In this document: in pieces, positions 41,486 through 51,659 of the stretch
Layout: each line of letters starts with the position of its first letter
How positions within the stretch are numbered: position 1 is the stretch's first letter
Source of the DNA: Symbiodinium microadriaticum
Taxonomy: Eukaryota; Sar; Dinophyceae; Suessiales; Symbiodiniaceae
Assembly (NCBI GenBank): GCA_001939145.1
Contig: LSRX01000010.1
Coordinates: forward strand, 1,514,231-1,578,230
Direction of reading: 5' to 3'
Length of the DNA: 64,000 nucleotides
Notes under the pieces: model-generated
Databases searched by the model: none
What the model saw: the letters and a program-made list of their open reading frames with translations, nothing else
Told to the model about the DNA's origin: nothing
Program-made: the position numbers and the translations under genes

Positions 41486-43454
41486 CGAGCTGAGAATACT
41501 CACTGCTCTCGGTGCTGGTGCCCATGCAAACGTTTACAAGGCCAGCCTCGCAACACCGGAGTTGTGCGCCTCTTCCCATCGCGAGAGCCGTTGTCCCCAA
41601 GAGATCCCAAGACCATGTAGAATAGAAGCGGGACGTTTGGGACCTGCTTCAACCTTGGTGGTATGTATTCCATGGACTTGGGGCTGAGGGTAAGGTTTGC
41701 GGGTCTCAGGTTTAGCGCGCGCGGTTCGGGTTGGGGCCTCTTTGGGAGTTGTGTGCCTTCGTGCTGATGACGCTTGGAATGCACGGAACGACGACAATGT
41801 TCTTGAATAGATTTATGGCGGTTTAGTAATTTAGGGTTTAAGGTTTAAGGGAGTTCTTCAAGCCAGCACGTGGTATCGGAGTGCGCTCACTGGCTTCCAC
41901 GCCGATTGTCCGAGATCCCTGAGTAGACTTGATTACCACTACTGTTCTAGCCATAGCAGGAATTCCGCTCATTGTGGGGATCAGAAGTAGTGCCAGGCTG
42001 ATACTTCTCACCTCCGCCTTCGTCAAAGGCCCCTGAACGCTGGATTTCTTGAACCTCTGAGCTCCGACCCATCCCTACATTCTAGAAACAGTGATCGGCA
42101 GCCCTGGGACTTTCTGCCACGTCGCTTCAGGCGGAATGGACCCGCACTTTTGCTGCTGGCACAAGCTCGATAATTGTCGTCCGGGGCCTCAGTCCTTTGA
42201 GAAGCTCCAAAGGAGCGAAGGCAGCTGCTTTTGCCGGTACTCTCTGGTTACCAAGTACCTTCCCTCATGGCAGTCCACAAAGCAGATGAGGCTGTGAAGC
42301 AGATGCACACGGATCTTGGTGAACCTGGCTGATTGCTGATCCTGCGCAGCGGTGCTTGGGTTTCTGGTGCAACCTAGGGTCCCTGATCTTCAATAGTCAG
42401 AGTGTGTATCCAGCTAATCTGCTATGCCACAACAACCTTATTCAGGCAACGGGTTCTGGAGGTTCCCATGCTCCCCTTTTGGGATGATCGGCCCAGCCAC
42501 AAGACATGTTCAAGAAGCCAGGTTGCCCTCGACCCCAAGGGCCAAATTAGCATAACAATTATGCTCGGATAGGTACCTGCAGGGGGAAGCCTACTTCAGA
42601 CCAACCCCCCCCGGATCCAAGCATGCTTCGCTGATTGGCTAGACTCCGTTTGGACCCCAAACTGTAAACCCCATAGAGCTATGTAGGCTGTATGCAAAGG
42701 AAATTGAATTCTGGAGTGCCGCGCCACAAATCTCAGCTTCTGATCCTGGCAGGCGAAGTCTACAGGAATAGAGAACGGCTCACGATGCTGACGGACCGAC
42801 CGCACGCACACACAAGCGCCGTGTGTCTTGGGTGAGGCATGCTCGTTGTCTTCAGCTCACATGGAAGAGGCACACGCTTCACAAAGGAGTTCGACACAGT
42901 GGGAGCAGGAATGAAAACCTCGGCCACAAAGGGCAGCATTCAAACAACTAAGTCCCATGAGCACTGATACCAATCTCGCAGACTGAAGAAGCATGTACTG
43001 TATAAGCCATATTAAACACCCTGCGAACCATGAAGCCACTTCACGCCAACGATACAAGCTCTGTCATCCAGAGTCACAGCATCTCAGGACATCCAACAAT
43101 CCTCAAATCACAAACCTGGCAATCCTATTTCCGGCAGCCTTCCGAAAGCAGGAACATCCCAACCTCGTCAAGTGCGTGGATTCGACGTTTGGGCTCTCAG
43201 TTAGTGTCAGGGTTTACGTCCTCGGCTTTGGGCTTTCGGAGTTAGGTTTCGAGTTTCAGCGTTTGGGGTATGGGCGCTCCCTACCCCTGAACCTATGCAG
43301 CATAACTTCTCAAGATCCGGACCTGGTCCCAGGTCGGATTCAGATAGATCTCCTGCTGCCCGGGGTTTAAGGCTTAAGGTTGCTGTTCCCCATGAACCAA
43401 CCTCACCGAGGTTGGAACCTCCGTACCTGATCATCACCGAGTTCTTAGCAGGCC
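41486..43454 (+). CDS. Protein kinase, tyrosine-kinase-like type, partial, small exons
   Basis: Exon 41486-41565 has a glycine loop (LRILTALGAGAHANVYKA). Exon 42274-42318 gives an alpha-C-like helix (HKADEAVKQMHTDL). Exon 43138-43192 gives FRKQEHPNLVKCVDSTF, the HPN-[IL]-V motif after alpha-C. Exon 43411-43454 gives LEPPYLIITEFLAG, beta-5 plus hinge. The last three join in phase (GT then GC donor). The loop exon can join by a GC donor, but the beta-3 VAVK lysine is not seen, so an exon is missing or the lysine is lost. No catalytic HRD or DFG was found downstream before the CAT repeat. The LEPPYL-TEF hinge resembles TKL/MAP3K kinases. Confidence 0.62.
42753..42831 (+). CDS. Exon-like segment inside a kinase intron
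   Basis: Acceptor tcctggcag, EVYRNRERLTMLTDRPHAHT in frame, GTGAGG donor. Its end phase does not fit the kinase exon at 43138, so it is either alternative, from another gene, or chance. The minus strand is open too. Confidence 0.35.
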
Positions 43455-43739
43455 GCCTGCGGGAGATCTGAATATATCACAACCGCATTGCTGATGAGCA
43501 AAAGTCTTCGTTTTCCACATTAAGCAGTATGCTTGAATGTTCCGGTGGTTGGTCTTAGCAGCCACAGGGCTCATGCGAAGGGCGGGACAGTGCTGCAAAA
43601 CGCATGACAAGGTCGAGAAGGCAGCGATGTTCGCCAGCAGTCACAGTGGCAACCATCACTTCCGTCACCATCAACAAGATAGTTTCGGTAGCCGTGCCGC
43701 AACGATCCTCAGAACTACCATCAGTATCTTTACAAATCA

Positions 43740-43804
43740 TGCGCATCGCCATCATCATCGTCGTCGTCGATCTCATCATCGCCTTCACTACCCACTCGTC
43801 GTCG

Positions 43805-43843
<39 letters not shown>

Positions 43844-43844
43844 G

Positions 43845-43901
<57 letters not shown>

Positions 43902-43989
43902 CATCATCATACATCATCATCACCACCATCATCATCATCATCATCATTATTATCATCTTCATCATCATCACCATCACCATCACCATCAC

Positions 43990-44026
<37 letters not shown>

Positions 44027-44060
44027 GTCACCGTCATCACCCTCATCATCATCAAGAGAT
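43740..44060. repeat. (CAT)n trinucleotide microsatellite
   Basis: About 320 bases of CATCAT with CAC/CGT variants; open in all frames on both strands. Confidence 0.95.
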
Positions 44061-44692
44061 CCGTGGCAGGTTGAGTGTGTAATGTGACCCCAGGGTCCAA
44101 TGCGATTTCTCTCTGAACCATTGGACTTCGTGCCCATTGCATTGAGATTGATTCTGAGGGTTGGCATAGCCATGCAAAGCAGCACGACGTGTAGCCCGGC
44201 AGAATCCTTCAAGCTCGAACATCGTTGGCTGTTGTTCTATGCTTGCAATCCCGTAAGACCCCTTGCACTTTTACGCCGCCTTTAGGAACACAAGCACTTC
44301 CATCCGGCCCCTCGCGAATCATTTAGAGCTCAACAGCAGGGACCATTGGCAGATCAGTTTGTGTGCTCGCTCTTGGCACTCAAGGCTTTAGAGCTGAGAG
44401 TCCTAAACCGCAAACACTACAGTCCGTACATCCTTGTGCCTAAACGAAAACCACAATGCCTTGAACCCTAAGTAAGCCTTCGTTCTTGAACCAGACATCC
44501 AAAGCAACCGATTAGACCCTGAAACCAACACTTCAGGTGGGAGCCTTTTCGACCTCCTTTACAACAGCCACCTGGCTGCAGTAGTAGTTGTCGTCGTCGT
44601 CGCAGTAGTAGTAGTAGGAGGAGGAGGCGGAGGAGGAGGAGGAGGAGGAGGTGGAGTAGGAGGAGGGGAGGAGGAGGAGTTGTAGTAGCAGT

Positions 44693-44730
<38 letters not shown>

Positions 44731-45470
44731 GAGCAGGCTCCTCAGCTGAGGGTGAATGCCTAGCTTGAACTGCTAAGCTGCTAGACATTTGAAGCCGGAC
44801 GGCGATCCCCCACCCCCCCCCCACTTGGCTGTTGTGCCACCGCAGTAGCAGCAGGAGAGAGGAGCAGAGAAAGCAGGCCATTCCTGCCCATACTTTTAGT
44901 TGCTCTCTCAGTGTTTTTCTTATGGTGTGTGTGTGTGTGTTCAATACTTTGCCCGGTTCTCTGACACCCCAAGCTGATCATGCTATCCAAGCCAACCTTG
45001 ACATCCTGACGCAAGTAACCTGAACTGACCTCATTTCCAATCTTCCGCTACTCGGGACTAGCTATCAAGTATCAACCTTCCTCCAGGAGGGTTTTGGAGT
45101 TTGGATTTTTTTGTGGGTTTAGGGTCTTGGCGGAAGGCTTGAAAGGTTTTGTCTTTCTGCTGGAAACCCGAGGCCCTGAATTATTCGAATTCTGACGTCA
45201 ACAGACCTAAATGCCGCTAGGAGGAACGCTGTCTGTCCCAGCGGCCCACCCGCGTTCAAACCTTCTCCGCAGCACACCCGAAGGGCCCCCACCCTTCAAT
45301 CCTCAGACCGCTACACTCTAAGCCTCTACGTCGTAAGCACCCTAAGAAGCTTTCAGCCCTATAAAATGAACCTGACACCGCTTAAACCTTAAACCCTAAC
45401 TTAAACCGTAGACCTTAGAACCCGAAGCTCCAAATTTCGTAGTCGTAGATCCTAAAGCCCTCGGGCCGTG
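44061..45470. repeat. Intronic DNA with (AGG/AGC)n tract
   Basis: GGA/GCA trinucleotide repeat at about 44580-44730. 44290-44460 holds a 57-codon open frame (FHPAPRESFRAQQQGPLAD) of unclear status. From 45340 to 45450 CCCTAAA-like words accumulate before the exon at 45477. Confidence 0.55.
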
Positions 45471-45476
45471 CTCGAG

Positions 45477-45505
45477 GTGACCAAGAACTGTCCCTGTGGC
45501 AGCAG
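45477..45505 (+). CDS. Very short exon candidate
   Basis: Acceptor gctcgag, frame DQELSLWQQ, then GTCAAGG donor. It is placed between CCCTAAA-type (45380-45450) and TTTAGGG-type (45538 on) tracts. Confidence 0.35.
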
Positions 45506-45537
45506 GTCAAGGTCGTGCGGGGCTTCGATAGAGGGGT

Positions 45538-45760
45538 TTAGGGTTTTCGGTTTTGTAGTTTAGGGTGTTGAGGGGTTTAGGGTTTTCGGTTTTGTAGTTT
45601 GGGGTTTAGAGGGGTTTGGGATTAGGGTTTTCGTTTTGTAGTTTAGGGTTTTGAGGGGTTTAGGGTTTTCGGTTTTGTAGTTTAGGGTTTACAGTTTAGA
45701 GTCTAGAGGGGTTTAGGGTTTTCGGCTTGTAGTTTAGGGTTTCGGGTTCAGGGTTCAGGG
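45538..45760. repeat. Telomere-like minisatellite
   Basis: Repeats of GGGGTTTAGGGTTTTCGG and TTTTGTAGTTTAGGG, about four to five units, downstream of the 45477 exon. Frames across it are repeat-derived. Confidence 0.85.
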
Positions 45761-46139
45761 CTTGTTTTGCCTAGCTCTACTGTGGAAGTGCTTGTACAAG
45801 GGTTCTATTCTAGCGGGCCTGGCGGCGTGGACAGGGTTCAGGGTGGCGGGTCTTGATTTGAGTCCTTCGATTTTCAGGGTATTTTCCAGTTCAGGGCACA
45901 TGATGCTTGGAAGCAGCATCTGCGGGCGTTTGGTCAGCAAGACTAGACAAGAGCGTTTCAAGCTAGAATGTTTCGAGGTATTTCGAAGACGAGTGTTCGC
46001 TGTCTCGTGCCAAATGTGTGAACGATTTGCAGCACGTGCGTGCGAAAGGTCGCATGTTTCCGGACATGCTCGCTACTGCATGTTGCCCAAGGTTCCGAAG
46101 CTCGAAACCTTAGCTCCGAAACTCTCTTCTTGCTGGTTA

Positions 46140-46250
46140 GGGCCCAGCGGAACACCCTGAACCTACAACCTTAAACCTAAAACCAAACCTAAATCCTAAA
46201 CCCTAAGCCTTAGCCTTAGTTTGAAACCCTCAACCCCCTAAGCCAACCTT
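46140..46250. repeat. Degenerate CCCTAAA tract
   Basis: CCTGAACC, CCTTAAACC, CCTAAACCCTAAG words leading to the exon at 46259. Confidence 0.65.
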
Positions 46251-46258
46251 TGTGGCAG

Positions 46259-46380
46259 ATACTTCTGGATGTGGCTTCCGGAATGAAGTGCCCTGGGCCA
46301 CCATGCAGTCGTTTGCCACAGCCACGAGTATCAAGCAGATGATAGAATCTGATAGAAGCCATTATGTCATGGCAATCGTC
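46259..46380 (+). CDS. Exon, unidentified
   Basis: Acceptor tgtggcag, then DTSGCGFRNEVPWATMQSF and ATATSIKQMIESDRSHY before a GTC/GTA-rich stretch that may be intronic. Family unknown. Confidence 0.38.
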
Positions 46381-46559
46381 GCCGTCGTCGTAGCAGCTGC
46401 AGTAGCAGTAGTAGAGGTAGCGGAAATGTCAGGATCAATAGTGACAAACTGTCCACTGGATGGTCGCAACATGGGACAAGTTGTAGGAGATGCTGGATTT
46501 CCTGAGCCCTCAGCACTATGGCCCTGTCATCCTTGTGCTTAAAAGCCTAGCGGGGCCTA

Positions 46560-47000
46560 GCACCCAGCTGCAAGACTGGGCTGTGACTGCACGAAGTTGG
46601 CTTTACGGTTTTAGCATCATGGAATGAACCGGATGGAGTTGTCTGGGAGTCTGTCTTTCGGGTGGGAATCACTTCAGAAATGTCTCAGCGGGGCTGTACG
46701 GCAGTCTGCCTTGCTCCTACGTCGTAGTTTGAAGAATCTCGCACCTGAAGCCTTTTGGGCTCCCCGAGACCAAGCCCAACTGTATCGGATTGAAGAAGCC
46801 CGAACCTACAAATTCTCAGCGCCTAAGACGCTGAGAACCACTGAAGAAGCTCGACCTAGGATGCAAGAGCCTTGTCCCAAGTCTCAGACTTACACCTTCT
46901 ACACTACACCTGACCTGAACCTTCAAACCTCAAGGCCTCAACCCTTTTCAAGCAAAGTTGTGGATTGTAAGAACTCCCATCACCAAGCCCCTTGACCCTC
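46560..47000. other. No exon assigned
   Basis: A 123-codon frame covers 46624-46995 but its second half is C-rich intron-type sequence; only 46624-46760 could code. Confidence 0.3.
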
Positions 47001-47022
47001 CAGCAACAATGATACCCTGAAG

Positions 47023-47105
47023 CCATCAAATGCGCTGCCATGGCCCTGGGAAAGCGGAGCCTGGAAGTGCTGCAGAACAGCCGAGCTCTGTGGCCCAGCA
47101 CAAAA
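47023..47105 (+). CDS. Exon, unidentified
   Basis: After 'ccctgaag', AIKCAAMALGKRSLEVLQN and SRALWPS. Another frame is open over the same bases. The upstream 120 bases are C-rich. Confidence 0.36.
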
Positions 47106-47397
47106 CATGCGGAAAGTTTGGGACCTCAATATGCGACTTGTTGTACAGCAGCATCCTCATGGCAAGAACACTATAATGTACGCCGTAGGTCCAAAAAGCT
47201 TGTAGCTCCCATACAGGTTCATGGCGTGCCAGGACTCTATGGCAGGAAGAGGGGAAGCTTCTATTGTCTCTTTCAGTCTCCTCAATTCTCTCCGTCAGGC
47301 CTGCATCACAGTTGCATCACATGCTTCCAAGCTTGGAACTTGAAAACTCCGCCTGGACATGCGAACCACAACCCGTAACCCGAAGACGATTCCTCCT

Positions 47398-47420
47398 AAA
47401 CCCTAAACCCTAAACCCTAG
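47398..47420. repeat. CCCTAAA telomere-like tract
   Basis: Three perfect CCCTAAA units in a row. Confidence 0.85.
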
Positions 47421-47970
47421 ACCGTCCAATGAAGGTTCCGGCGGAGACGCAATGGAGAGCCGCCACTCCTCTTTGCACACAGACGGCGTAGAGCTTGGGG
47501 TGTAGGGCTTGACGGGGTTTGGGCTGCGGCTTTTTGGGGATGACAGGATTCAGTATGTAAGCTCTATGAGCCCTAAATATCAAAACTCCTCTGGAGCCCT
47601 TTAAAGCTTGGAAAAGGGAGCTCACTCAATCGACTTACTCATGAGGACGCTCAGGGCCAGGGGGTTTTCGTACGTCAGCATTAAAGCTTTTCATCATCAG
47701 GTTAAGGCTGCCCCAAACACAGATTCTTGAGGTACAATTCAGCACCAGACTATGTAAATTCATCCTCATTTTAAGCCCTCAAGCCTTGAAGCAGTCTCCG
47801 TCGTCGTGGCTAAGTCGCGGTTCTCAACAAAGCCATATAGAGGAGAGAAGTGGTTGGGCGTTGGCTTGTGTGGCTTTTTGTATTAAACCTGACCAGCCTA
47901 AACCCCGCAGGATACATGGTTGGTAGGGGCCTCCAAAAGAAGCGCAATAGCGTAGGCTTCTACTCTGCAG

Positions 47971-48108
47971 TACATGCGAGGCCAGAGCCCACCGAGCCAG
48001 CAGAGAGGGATCCTTCACACTGGCACTGCTGCCAGGCGTCTCGCCGATTTGTGTTTTCGGGCTTATTTCGTGGAGGGTGAAGGCTCTATACAAGCCTTGC
48101 AGCTCTGA
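47971..48108 (+). CDS. Terminal exon candidate
   Basis: Acceptor tactctgcag, then YMRGQSPPSQQRGILHTG, ARRLADLCFRAYFVEGEG to TGA 48106 (45 codons). A long minus-strand frame overlaps, so strand choice is tentative. Confidence 0.36.
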   Translation, partial: YMRGQSPPSQQRGILHTGTAARRLADLCFRAYFVEGEGSIQALQL

Positions 48109-48486
48109 AGCCGCAGTCGGTATGTCATGATCTTGTACTCTGCTTATTACATTCAATGACCCTAAATCCGGAACCCCTATGAACTCTTCGGGAGCACTAT
48201 AACAGAGTGCGAATCTAAGGATTTGGCAGCCTCTCTGGCCCCCCCAATATCCCAGCGCTCAGGGTTTAAGGTCGCTTTGGGGCTTCGGATATATCACTAT
48301 GGGTTTGAGGATCTGCAACTCCCTGCTGCATGCATCTACGATCTATGAAGTTCAAGGGTTGTGGAATTCGGTAGGTGATTCTGTTTTGTGGAGCTCCGGC
48401 TCTCGGCAGACATTTTTGGGCGAGGTGTACATTGGGGGGTACCGGGCGGCGCGTGGTGAGACATGAGCTTCGCTCCACTTCTGCAG

Positions 48487-48567
48487 GTCAGCAGATATTG
48501 CCGCCGCCGTGCTTGCGCCCTGATGGGCTTCGCCATCGTGGCGTTGAGGATACAGCCGGGGCCCTGG
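48487..48567 (+). CDS. 27-codon exon with strong splice sites
   Basis: Acceptor cttctgcag and donor GTAAGC flank exactly 27 codons, Arg/Ala-rich with ALMGFAIVALRIQPGPW. Two other frames are also open. It lies 235 bases before the MFS transporter start and could be a leader exon or an unrelated gene end. Confidence 0.36.
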
Positions 48568-48801
48568 GTAAGCGCTCGTGATGCAGACTCATGCTGAACG
48601 CCTGACGCAGTCCTTAGTAACAGGTTTCAAGTCGAGGCATGATCGTTTAAGTTTAGTGTCAGCTTCCAAATTCGGGAGTTGTGCCGACGATGAAATCTCG
48701 AGCTTCACCTGCAGTCGCCTGACCACAGCCCATAATGCTGCGAACCGCTGCGTAGCTGAGCTTGTTTTATTTAGGACACCGGGAGCATTGCTACGCGCGA
48801 C

Positions 48802-50097
48802 ATGGCGATGTGGCGCAGCTGGCTCACCTTAGCTGCTTTCGGCTACAGCGCTGCAGCCAATGCGGTCATGTTCTTTGATTTCGTGGTGCTCAGTGATCTC
48901 AGCGCCCACATATTTGATGTGGACGTCGGTGACATCGCCATGACATACAGTCTAGCTCTCTTCACAACCTTGCCGACGGCATTCTTAGTGGCATACTTTT
49001 TGCCGAGACAAAGCTATTATGTGTTTGGCGCAGGTGCATTTTTCAACACAGTCGCTGCGTGGTTACGGTGGGGTAGTACCGTCCAGGGCAGCTGGGCGAT
49101 GTGCATGGCCTCAACTGTTTGTGTTGGTGTGGCCTTCGCTGTGTGTTGCATGTCTTATGCGGTCATGGGAGAGCGCTGGTTTCCACCTGAATTTCAGATC
49201 TTGGCCACGAGTATCGGTGTCCAGGCAAACTATGCGGGTGCCTGTTTGAGTGCATTTTTGAAGCCGACGGTAGTGCAAGAGCGGCAGGATCTGGAGCAAT
49301 TCCTTTTTTGGCAGGCCGTTGCGGTGAGTGTCGCCATAATACTTTTCGTGGTTTTACACGATGAGAGTGCAGGTAATGCACTGCCGGAAGAGATACCTTC
49401 TCTCAGGAGAAACCTCCGGAGTCTCTGCAGGCACCCAAGGTTCTTCCTAAAGATGGCATGCTACGCAACCCTGGGTGCTGTAAGTTACACAATACCTGCG
49501 GTCCAGGATGTCTTGATTTCTGAAACTCTGCATACCACCCCAGCCTTCACCAAGTGGACCGATGCGTCCTTCATCGCCATCGGCGTCGTCTCCGGGATGG
49601 TATTCTCTGTTCGAGAGCTTCGGAATCCGGATCGGCTGATTCTGTCCACCTTCGTTGCGGCCTCTTTGGGCCTCGTAGCGGCTTCTCTAATCGTGTCCCC
49701 TCTCCTGGCTTCCACCAGCGTCGCCCTCCGACGCGGTTCCCTTGTTGTGGCCATGGCTGTGGTCGGCGGCGCATCCTTGGGATTTCTTGGCGTGGCCCTA
49801 GCGCACATCTGCCACGAGGTTCCCGAGGTACATGAGTCCATCAGTGCCGGTGCCGTCGAGTGGTTTGTTCAGGCTGGAGGGGCCCTCCTCTCGTCCTTTG
49901 CGGTCAACAGGCACGGTTTTGAAATCTGTGGCGCCCTCGTGGTTACTGCCACAGGCATTTTGATCATCGATTTCATTCTGGCAAGGAAAGATAGGAAAGC
50001 ATCCGGCTCTCACTTGCCCCTCGATTGCCCCGAGATGAGCGGGGAAACGAGTGGGGAAACGAAGGAAGAGGCATCCGAGTCGAGCGCAGAGCTGTAA
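48802..50097 (+). CDS. MFS transporter (SLC49/FLVCR-like), intronless
   Basis: 431 aa from ATG 48802 to TAA 50095. About 12 hydrophobic segments; two six-helix halves are separated by a charged loop around residues 190-215 (EEIPSLRRNLRSLCRHPRF). After helix 4-5 there is GERWFPP...ATSIGVQANY, the signature of the FLVCR/SLC49 group of major facilitator transporters (heme, choline or related cargo); the substrate cannot be read here. The C-tail is acidic/Ser-rich (GETSGETKEEASESS). Integral membrane protein. ATG context GCGCGACATGG; a second Met is two codons on. One uninterrupted exon among intron-rich neighbours suggests a retroposed gene. Confidence 0.88.
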   Translation: MAMWRSWLTLAAFGYSAAANAVMFFDFVVLSDLSAHIFDVDVGDIAMTYSLALFTTLPTAFLVAYFLPRQSYYVFGAGAFFNTVAAWLRWGSTVQGSWAMCMASTVCVGVAFAVCCMSYAVMGERWFPPEFQILATSIGVQANYAGACLSAFLKPTVVQERQDLEQFLFWQAVAVSVAIILFVVLHDESAGNALPEEIPSLRRNLRSLCRHPRFFLKMACYATLGAVSYTIPAVQDVLISETLHTTPAFTKWTDASFIAIGVVSGMVFSVRELRNPDRLILSTFVAASLGLVAASLIVSPLLASTSVALRRGSLVVAMAVVGGASLGFLGVALAHICHEVPEVHESISAGAVEWFVQAGGALLSSFAVNRHGFEICGALVVTATGILIIDFILARKDRKASGSHLPLDCPEMSGETSGETKEEASESSAEL

Positions 50098-51117
50098 AAC
50101 TGTAAAATAATGTCACGATGGCTTTTCTGCTTTTGGGCTTCCTCGGGTCTTGAGCAGGTACGTAGTAGAGAAGGGATTTGAGGATCGCTAAAAATATGCG
50201 AGCTGCAGAAATTACAAACTAGGAGATAGCTCTTAGATTCTAGATGGACCCACGTTCCTGACAAAGGCTTGCAATTCAAAGCCGGCTCTAAGCCTTGCAG
50301 CGGGCAGCGTCTCAAGTGACCAGAAACATCCTGAGATTGTTGACTTGCGGGACATTTACTCTGCTAATTGCAAGGTCCGAGCTGTTCTTGTGCATCATGG
50401 CAAGACTCCGACTAGCGGGCACGAAGCGATTTTGCTTTCAGCGTCGGGTGCACTGTGAGATGCTTTCTACGCGGACGATGCTACTGTTCGCAAAGTGAGG
50501 TCATCTGAACATCGGCCCAGTCAGTGCAATGCTTATGTTTGCATGCTGCAGCGCACCAGTTTCAGTTGCGATTTTGTGTGGTCACTGCAGCTTGCCATCA
50601 CTAGCCACAGCGATCATGGTGATGTACACGTGGTGATTGCAAATAATTCTGAAACCAGTTTCTGTAGTTCGCAGATCCTCTACTGAGTGGTTGGACGTAG
50701 TTGTTGCCGGACATGCTAGGCTGTACGCAGCGGAGTCCTTAGCTGGGGGATCAAGCCTCGTAGCTGCCGCAGCATTGGGGTAGTACACCTCGTATGCTGA
50801 CGCCCTCGCATGACTGCTCGAAAGGCTTTCGAGCGCTTGCGCCACAAAGTCAAAAACAAGTTGACCCAACCACGTGCAACAAAGCTGCCCACTTAGCTGT
50901 TGCAGGGTGTTTGGCTTTAGTGTTTCAATTTTCTTTTAAACTTAGGGCTTCAGGGGTGTAAGACGGGTTCGTTCCCCTGAGCAGTGCAAGCCACGGCAGG
51001 CAGCAAGTGCATGGCCTACATCGAACGCACATTTGGCACTTTTACGAATATTTCCAGAGCATAACTTCGTATTTAATGAGTATAAAAACAAATCAATAGA
51101 TGAACGAAATCATAGAC
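50098..51117. other. 3' flank, no gene seen
   Basis: Mixed sequence without convincing coding frames. Confidence 0.4.
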
Positions 51118-51200
51118 ACACACACACATAAATATATATATATATATATGTACATATATACATATATATATATATATCTATATATATATATATATATTCA
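51118..51200. repeat. (CA)n/(TA)n microsatellite
   Basis: CACACA followed by long TA runs. Confidence 0.9.
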
Positions 51201-51392
51201 TTTATTTATCAACAAGAGAATATAGTCACTGCAACCTGGCTGCGCTAGGTCCTCCTCAACAAGTCTGAATTCCGTTTGCACGCAGGTACGAAACTCCTAG
51301 CAACAAGAAAAAAGCAGGAACACCTCGCGGTCACCGGGAGCCTCAAATCGCACACGGAACCCTGAACTTCGAACACACAACACACACCCCTA

Positions 51393-51470
51393 GGCTCCAT
51401 AGTAGTTCCTTTTTGTTGTTTATATTTAGGATCCTATAAGGTAATCCCAAAAAGGAACTACCATGGAGCC
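51393..51470. repeat. MITE family copy 2 (same as 14396)
   Basis: Arms 51393-51415 and 51448-51470 are nearly perfect inverted repeats (GGCTCCATAGTAGTTCC..), with the same ATTTAGGATCCTA centre as the copy at 14396. It sits in the intron just before the exon at 51527. Confidence 0.75.
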
Positions 51471-51526
51471 TTTGGGCACACAACACCTAAATCCTGATCT
51501 TGAAGCCTTTATATCCCGGTCCCCAG

Positions 51527-51656
51527 GTATCTGCACGAGCGTGCGGCCCTCCTCTCGCAGAGGGCGGTGATCACCTGCGCCGACATGACGAGCTTACGCT
51601 CTGCTTTGGAGCTGCTTATCTGCATCTGTCTTCTAGACCGTACCGCAGACCCCTGA
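51527..51656 (+). CDS. Exon, terminal candidate
   Basis: Acceptor gtccccag, then YLHERAALLSQRAVITCADM and TSLRSALELLICICLLD to TGA 51654 (42 codons). Amphipathic/hydrophobic helices, high GC. Family unknown. Confidence 0.5.
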
Positions 51657-51659
51657 TGA

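Noticed and set aside
43537..44142. Frames of up to 195 codons on both strands
   Set aside because: Poly-His, Ile, Ser, Asp and Met runs from the CAT repeat.
45762..46160. 132-codon forward frame
   Set aside because: It begins in the telomere-like minisatellite flank and shows intron-type words (ttcaggg) with no coding bias.
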